A stretch of DNA of 10,238 nt. It comes from Rhodospirillaceae bacterium (GTDB lineage Bacteria > Pseudomonadota > Alphaproteobacteria > UBA828). The DNA lies in NCBI GenBank assembly GCA_028819955.1, contig JAPPKP010000030.1, positions 1 to 10,238 of the forward strand. Direction: 5' to 3'. How positions within the stretch are numbered: position 1 is the first letter of the stretch; every line of letters starts with the position of its first letter. A program made the translations under genes and the position numbers. This document shows positions 6,581 to 10,238 of the stretch, in pieces. The notes beneath the pieces were generated by a model. It ran no database searches. It saw only the letters and a list, made by a program, of their open reading frames with translations, and was not told the DNA's origin.

Positions 6581-6616
6581 AAAAAGGCGCCCGGCCCGTA
6601 CCCGGACCGGGCGCCC
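6581..6616 (-). terminator. Intrinsic terminator after the upstream TbpB-like lipoprotein gene
   Basis: On the minus strand a perfect 9-bp GC stem (GGCGCCCGG pairing with CCGGGCGCC, plus-strand 6586-6594 and 6607-6615, 12-nt loop) is followed directly by TTTTT. It starts about 40 bp after the stop codon at 6655 and ends about 60 bp before the next start at 6518. It separates the first lipoprotein transcript from the lipoprotein-Slam operon. The remaining space before 6518 shows no promoter I would trust, so read-through or a non-canonical promoter must serve the second unit. Confidence 0.88.
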
Positions 6617-6654
6617 TGTCTCAGATAGACCGTCGAACGGTCAGGAACGCATGG

Positions 6655-8424
6655 CTACTCCTTGCTCGTGCCGCCGAAGGCGCCACGGAACGCGCCGGCT
6701 TCGCCGCCCGAGAAGCTGAAGACGCCAGCGGCCTCGTCACCGGCCGGACCGTAAATGTTGCCGCTGAACGAGCCCGCGAAGGTACCGTCGCTATCCAGGT
6801 CGAAGGTGTTGTCCGCGCCAACAGTGGCCTTCGTGCCGGAGAACCCGTTGCCGGTCATCTTGCCTTCCAGCATGGCAAGGCCCGTCAGGTCACCCGTGAA
6901 CTCGCCCTCACCGAAGTCTGCAGTCAACGTCGCAGCACCATCCTCAACCGTGTAGGAAGTGGAGTGCATCTTCCGCACCGCCGCAACCCAGTCGCCGTTG
7001 AAGGTGGCAGAGCCGATACCCTGCTTCGCGGTGACACCGGAGTCCGAGAAGTTCTGCACGAAACCGATGCCGAGACCGGTAACCACGGAGTTGTCGCCGT
7101 CCTCGTTATCCTTGAGGCTCGACCACACGCCGAAGTGGATATGGCTGTACTTCACCGCCGCCGGGATGGACACCTTCACTGCGAGATCTTCTGGATTGCC
7201 GTCTTCGTCAGGACCATCGGTCGCCGAGGCATCGGCCATGACATCCACGACTCGATAGGTGTGAGTGGTCTTTCCCGTGGCGACGTTTGTCGTGGAATCG
7301 ACCCGCCGTGCGTATGCTGTTGCGGTGCCGTCCTCGCTGGAAAGCAGGAAGATCGGTTCACCTTTGGCTCCGTCTACAGTAACCCGGTCGAAGGCTCCAA
7401 GCGCAGTGTCAGTGGGTGCCGCGGTGGTCGCATCGGAGTAATGCTCTGCCTTATAGTACGCACCGACCGGCTTCGCGGTTGCGCCGTCCTCCAGCGCCCC
7501 TCCTATTTCAGCTGCGTCTTCGGTTGCTGCAGTGGCAGCAGCGACCACGTTTGCCACTGCATCGACTGCCCCATCGACAAAGACCCTCACCGTCTTGTCG
7601 CCCTCATAACTTGTGATGATCGTCAGGCGGGCCATGTCGTCGGTCGTGTCGAGCGCCTTGCCAATTCTGATTGTTCCCGCCGCTACGGCCTGCTTGTACG
7701 GCGTGTCCTTGGTCGTTGGGGGAGCCGCCGTGGAGCTTCTCTGCGCGAATGCCTGCCCAGGACGCATTGCTGTCGCGCGCATAGGCTGACTGCCGGTCTC
7801 CCCCGTTATCGCCTTCACCTTGTGATCGTCGTCATAGGTGGTCAGAGAACCCATGTTCGCGTCAATGGAGCTATCCCCGACGCTCTTCATGGTGCCGTCG
7901 ATCATGAGTTCCATCTTCGCAGCGTCGGTTGCCTTCTTGGCGTAGTCGGCAGCCATCTTGGCCGCAGCTTCGGCTGCCGCCTGAGCGGCCGTGGCCTTGG
8001 CCAGCTCTCCGCCCGCCGCACTCGCGAGCGTCGCCGCCGCCGCCGCCTCGGAAGCGGCCTTGGCCTTCATGTACTCGGCCATCGCCGTAGCGGCCGCACC
8101 AGCGGCGGCCTTCGCGTGACCGCCCGCTGCCTGTCCGGTCTGCAAGGTCGCGAGGTTCGCCGTGGCATCCGCAGCCGACTTGGCCGAAGCTGCCGCGTTG
8201 GACGATGCCGTCATGGCTGCGGTAGCCGCTGCCGCTGCAGCGGCTTGGGTGTCACTCAGGTCCATCGCACCCGGATCGGGCTCCGGCTCTGGATCCGGCG
8301 TTACCACCGGCGGCTCCGTTGCCGGTTCGTCGCCTCCGTCGTGGACGCAGCCGTACATGACGGCGGTGAGGGCGACGATCGAGCACGCCGCCAGCAAACT
8401 ACGAGTCAGCTTCGTCTTCTTCAT
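6655..8424 (-). CDS. TbpB-like surface lipoprotein with alanine-rich stalk, 589 aa
   Basis: Seen: a lipoprotein signal peptide with Cys26 (TAVMYGC; LAAC at 11-14 looks like a lipobox but lies too close to the N-terminus). A Pro/Glu/Asp tether follows (PPVVTPDPEPEPDP within about 33-51), then a very alanine-rich predicted helical segment (about 54-170), a mixed middle region, and a C-terminal half with the hallmarks of TbpB-type beta-barrel domains. These include YSHIHFGVW (426-434), IGSATFNGDW (470-479), FSGNIYGPAGDEAAGVF (553-569) and the closing GAFGG (581-585). ATG at 8424 is preceded by GAGGAGAG about 12 bases away. It has its own terminator downstream and a candidate promoter upstream, so it is probably a monocistronic unit. 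Known: proteins with this barrel bind host or environmental ligands (transferrin, haem proteins, factor H) and are flipped to the surface by Slam. Inferred: a second client of the Slam encoded at 5033-3777. The ligand cannot be told. Confidence 0.88.
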   Translation of the reverse strand: MKKTKLTRSLLAACSIVALTAVMYGCVHDGGDEPATEPPVVTPDPEPEPDPGAMDLSDTQAAAAAAATAAMTASSNAAASAKSAADATANLATLQTGQAAGGHAKAAAGAAATAMAEYMKAKAASEAAAAATLASAAGGELAKATAAQAAAEAAAKMAADYAKKATDAAKMELMIDGTMKSVGDSSIDANMGSLTTYDDDHKVKAITGETGSQPMRATAMRPGQAFAQRSSTAAPPTTKDTPYKQAVAAGTIRIGKALDTTDDMARLTIITSYEGDKTVRVFVDGAVDAVANVVAAATAATEDAAEIGGALEDGATAKPVGAYYKAEHYSDATTAAPTDTALGAFDRVTVDGAKGEPIFLLSSEDGTATAYARRVDSTTNVATGKTTHTYRVVDVMADASATDGPDEDGNPEDLAVKVSIPAAVKYSHIHFGVWSSLKDNEDGDNSVVTGLGIGFVQNFSDSGVTAKQGIGSATFNGDWVAAVRKMHSTSYTVEDGAATLTADFGEGEFTGDLTGLAMLEGKMTGNGFSGTKATVGADNTFDLDSDGTFAGSFSGNIYGPAGDEAAGVFSFSGGEAGAFRGAFGGTSKE

Positions 8425-8450
8425 GGCTTCGAGGCTCTCCTCATTCTGAA

Positions 8451-8471
8451 GAGGCCTCGTCGGGAGGCCTC
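8451..8471 (-). promoter_or_regulatory. Paired GAGGCCTC palindromes forming a 5'-UTR hairpin or operator
   Basis: GAGGCCTC, itself a perfect palindrome, occurs at 8451-8458 and 8464-8471, separated by 5 nt. The wider direct repeat is GAGGCCTCGT, 13 bp apart. In RNA the two copies can pair into an 8-bp stem with a 5-nt loop about 27 nt ahead of the ATG at 8424; in DNA they could be two sites for a dimeric protein. Lacking a T-run, it is a poor terminator. Confidence 0.5.
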
Positions 8472-8491
8472 GTTTGTGGACTGCAGCGTCG

Positions 8492-8521
8492 AGTTTACCA
8501 AGACCACTCCAGCGGTGTCCA
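8492..8521 (-). promoter_or_regulatory. Candidate sigma-70-type promoter for the 6655-8424 lipoprotein gene
   Basis: On the minus strand TGGACA (five of six against TTGACA) lies 18 bp upstream of TAAACT (four of six against TATAAT). Transcription would start near 8485, giving a leader of about 60 nt that contains the GAGGCCTC hairpin and the ribosome site. It was found by eye in a GC-rich region where chance matches occur, so it is tentative. Confidence 0.35.
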
Positions 8522-8824
8522 TAGCCATCGCATTGCCCTGCGAGGTGCCCGAGGAAACTCCCCAGGCGGTGGACGACGCACCCATGCCATTACCGGCTAT
8601 CCGCCGCGCCGTCAACCCGTTGCTACCGCAATGGCCCTTCAGGACCAACCTCCCCTTCGTCGCTGCTGTGCTGCACACCCTCACGACGACCCTCCGGTCG
8701 ACTGGTATGCGATGCTGCAAGCACGCCACATGCCGGCGGCGAATGCAAGTGCCGAATCGCACCGGGGACAAAAATTTCCTCGCAGGGCGTGGCCGCCGTA
8801 CAACACTATTGATTCCTCTATTGC
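8522..8824. other. Intergenic region after the integrase, no supported gene
   Basis: About 300 bp between the integrase stop and the candidate lipoprotein promoter. A 145-codon minus-strand open frame (8858-8421) crosses it but overlaps the integrase end and has no recognisable fold, signal or good ribosome site. A short GGCG-GCCA-CGCC stem (near 8785-8800, minus) followed after a gap by ATTTTTG could be a weak terminator for the integrase. No tRNA, attachment-site duplication or insertion sequence is evident. Confidence 0.4.
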
Positions 8825-10234
8825 TTAGGCGGCCGAGGCGGCGGTCGTCTGAGTCCACCCGGAGCCATTCTGAGGGATCCGTGGCGGGAGAATGTCCTCC
8901 CCGATGTCGGCGGCGACTCGGGCGGCCGCTGCCCTCATCGATACCTTAAATGTAAGCGGAGGGGTGCGACCACGGGGGCCTTGGGCGCTGCCCTGCGCGA
9001 TGCGTCCGCCGCACGCGAGGGCCTTTCCGTCCTGCGGTGCCGATGGTGGCGGTTGAGGCGGCCGCTCGACCGACAAGATATCCTCGGCGATCTCTTTAGC
9101 GACTCGCGTCGCGGCATCTTTGACGGCGTCGCGTGTGAGGTGTGTGTATCGGGCGGTTGTCTGGATCCGGGCGTGGCCGAGGAGCTTCGCAATGACCGGC
9201 AGACTCTCGCCCAGCGCCAGGGCGCGGGATGCGTAGGAGTGCCGCAGGTCGTGGATGCGCACGTCGTCGAGGCCCGCGCGGGCGCGCACCTTGCGCCAGG
9301 GCTCGAACAGGCTGGAGAGCCGCTGCCCTTGCCTGGTGCCGGGGATCACCCAGGGGTTGCCGGGGAGGCGCTCGATGGAGGCCAGCACCTGCGCCGCCTC
9401 GGGCGAGAGCGAGACCGTGCGCGGGCCGGTCTTGCTGTCGGTGAGGTGAAGCTCCTGGGCCTCCAGTCGCACGTCCTCCCAGCGCAGGGTCAGGATCTCG
9501 TTGCGCCGGCAGCCGGTGAGCATGAGCAGGCGTATGGCCGCCGCCGCGTGGGGCGAGAGGCGCCCGCTCGCCTCGAGCTCGTCCAGGGTGGATCCCAAGC
9601 GGCGGAACTCCGCGTCGGTGAGGAAGCGCTCGCGCCGGCGGACGCGGTACTTTGGAGCGGAGCGGCAGGGGTTGCTCGTCTCCCCCGCCACGCCCCAGGC
9701 GATCCCCTGGTCGATCATGCGGGACAGCGTCGCGACCACCAGGTTGGCCATGGCAGGCCGATCGCTCAGCCCATGCTGCAGGTCGGCGACCTGGGCGCGG
9801 CCTAATGAGGAGACCGGACGGCTGCCGAGGGCGGGCACGATGTAGCGCTCGATGGCGAGGCGGTACTGGGTGGCAGTGGTGGGCTTGCAGCGCACCGCCA
9901 CGTGCTCCTGCAGGTAGCGCTCGGCGAGTGCCGCCACCGTGATGCTCTCGGTCTTCTTCGCCTCCGGCACGGGCTCCTCGCCCGCGCGGATGCGGGCGAG
10001 GATCAGGGCTGCGCGCCTGCGCGCCTCCACAGCCCCGATCACCCCGTGGCGGCCCACGGCGATGCGCCTGGAGCCGTCCGGCCCCCGGGTCTGCACCACG
10101 TAGACCTTGGCGCCGGAGGGATAGACCCGGACACCGAAGCCGGTGAGCGCCCGGTCCCATATCACCGTGTCCTTGACGGAAGAGAGCGCGGCCACGGTGC
10201 GGTCCGTGATCGTGCCCAGGGCGGCATCGTTCAT
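8825..10234 (-). CDS. Tyrosine recombinase / site-specific integrase, 469 aa, with extended C-terminus
   Basis: Seen: an N-terminal arm-type DNA-binding domain (about 8-90, GFGVRVYPSGAKVYVVQTRG), a SAM-like core-binding domain (about 97-185), and a catalytic domain with the complete active site: Arg243 in TGCRRNEIL, Lys268 in DSKTG, His328 and Arg331 in HDLRHSYAS, His354 in LLGH, and Tyr363 in ARYTHL. Known: such enzymes insert and excise prophages, integrative elements and genomic islands. The start at 10234 is the ATG giving the expected domain beginning, but only four bases upstream are visible. Odd: the protein should end soon after VAKEIAEDIL (378-387), yet it continues about 80 residues through a Pro/Gly-rich linker into a second copy of that motif, VAADIGEDIL (440-449). 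Context: its 3' end faces the lipoprotein/Slam genes, which may be cargo of the element it mobilises. Attachment sites were not found. Confidence 0.94.
   Translation of the reverse strand: MNDAALGTITDRTVAALSSVKDTVIWDRALTGFGVRVYPSGAKVYVVQTRGPDGSRRIAVGRHGVIGAVEARRRAALILARIRAGEEPVPEAKKTESITVAALAERYLQEHVAVRCKPTTATQYRLAIERYIVPALGSRPVSSLGRAQVADLQHGLSDRPAMANLVVATLSRMIDQGIAWGVAGETSNPCRSAPKYRVRRRERFLTDAEFRRLGSTLDELEASGRLSPHAAAAIRLLMLTGCRRNEILTLRWEDVRLEAQELHLTDSKTGPRTVSLSPEAAQVLASIERLPGNPWVIPGTRQGQRLSSLFEPWRKVRARAGLDDVRIHDLRHSYASRALALGESLPVIAKLLGHARIQTTARYTHLTRDAVKDAATRVAKEIAEDILSVERPPQPPPSAPQDGKALACGGRIAQGSAQGPRGRTPPLTFKVSMRAAAARVAADIGEDILPPRIPQNGSGWTQTTAASAA
8888..9115 (-). repeat. Duplicated C-terminal integrase motif
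   Basis: Codons for AATRVAKEIAEDIL (9115-9074) and AAARVAADIGEDIL (8929-8888) match at 10 of 14 residues, and the DNA is also visibly similar. They lie 186 bp apart within one frame. The second copy looks like the tail of another integrase gene joined to the first. Confidence 0.65.
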
Positions 10235-10238
10235 GGCG

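Noticed and set aside
8383..8385. Cys14 (LAAC) as the lipidation site of the larger lipoprotein
   Set aside because: It matches the lipobox consensus better but would leave a signal peptide of only 13 residues; Cys26 follows a full hydrophobic segment.
8421..8858. 145-codon minus-strand ORF between integrase and lipoprotein
   Set aside because: Overlaps the integrase 3' end and the lipoprotein start, lacks a good ribosome site and any recognisable domain; composition is not convincing.
8825..8900. Attachment site or tRNA fragment at the integrase 3' end
   Set aside because: No cloverleaf-like or repeated core sequence could be seen within the window; the partner site would lie outside it.
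6964..8949. 661-codon plus-strand open frame antisense to the larger lipoprotein
   Set aside because: It mirrors Ala-rich GCC/GCG codons of the opposite gene; the translation is Arg/Gly/Cys-rich, has no domain, and runs into the integrase end. The minus-strand protein has a clear signal peptide and barrel motifs.

Overview
The window is GC-rich, and every gene I can support lies on the minus strand, so transcription runs from high to low coordinates. GC content, codon choice (strong G/C third positions) and the mix of families (RpiR regulator, glutamine-synthetase-like ligase, Slam, TbpB-like lipoproteins) suggest a Gram-negative proteobacterium, most likely an alphaproteobacterium. The outer-membrane machinery (Slam, lipoproteins) requires a diderm. 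I cannot name the genus.

The layout in transcription order is as follows. (1) 10234-8825 is a complete tyrosine recombinase/integrase with an extended C-terminus in which the usual end motif occurs twice. (2) 8824-8425 has no convincing gene; it carries a candidate promoter and a small palindromic hairpin just ahead of the next gene. (3) 8424-6655 is a large lipoprotein: proline-rich tether, alanine-rich helical stalk, and a C-terminal beta-barrel domain of the transferrin-binding-protein-B (TbpB)/factor-H-binding-protein type. A strong intrinsic terminator (6581-6616) follows it. (4) 6518-5067 is a second lipoprotein with a highly charged coiled-coil stalk built on a 28-residue repeat and its own TbpB-like C-terminus. 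(5) Only 33 bp later comes 5033-3777, a Slam-type outer-membrane protein (TPR plus beta-barrel, DUF560 family). (6) 3776-3278 holds a GC-rich tandem palindromic repeat array bounded by a near-perfect 19-bp inverted repeat and abutting the Slam stop codon, then the leader of the next gene. (7) 3277-2126 is a LuxR-type HTH regulator with a PAS-like sensor region. (8) 2059-1728 is a decayed RpiR-family regulator that has lost its N-terminus and its sugar-isomerase (SIS) domain. (9) 1731-418 is a glutamine-synthetase-family ligase whose GTG start overlaps the pseudogene stop by 4 nt. (10) 389-1 is an isochorismatase-family hydrolase cut by the window edge.

Two functional blocks stand out. Block A (8424-3777) looks like a self-contained surface-lipoprotein display module: two stalked TbpB-fold lipoproteins plus the Slam that would carry them across the outer membrane, with no TonB-dependent receptor in view. 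The neighbouring integrase suggests this block may be island cargo. Block B (3277-1) is a catabolic or amine-modifying operon (ligase plus amidohydrolase-like enzyme) whose original RpiR regulator has been destroyed, leaving it downstream of the LuxR-type regulator. The most interesting material is the display module, the palindromic array at its edge, and the regulator remnant.
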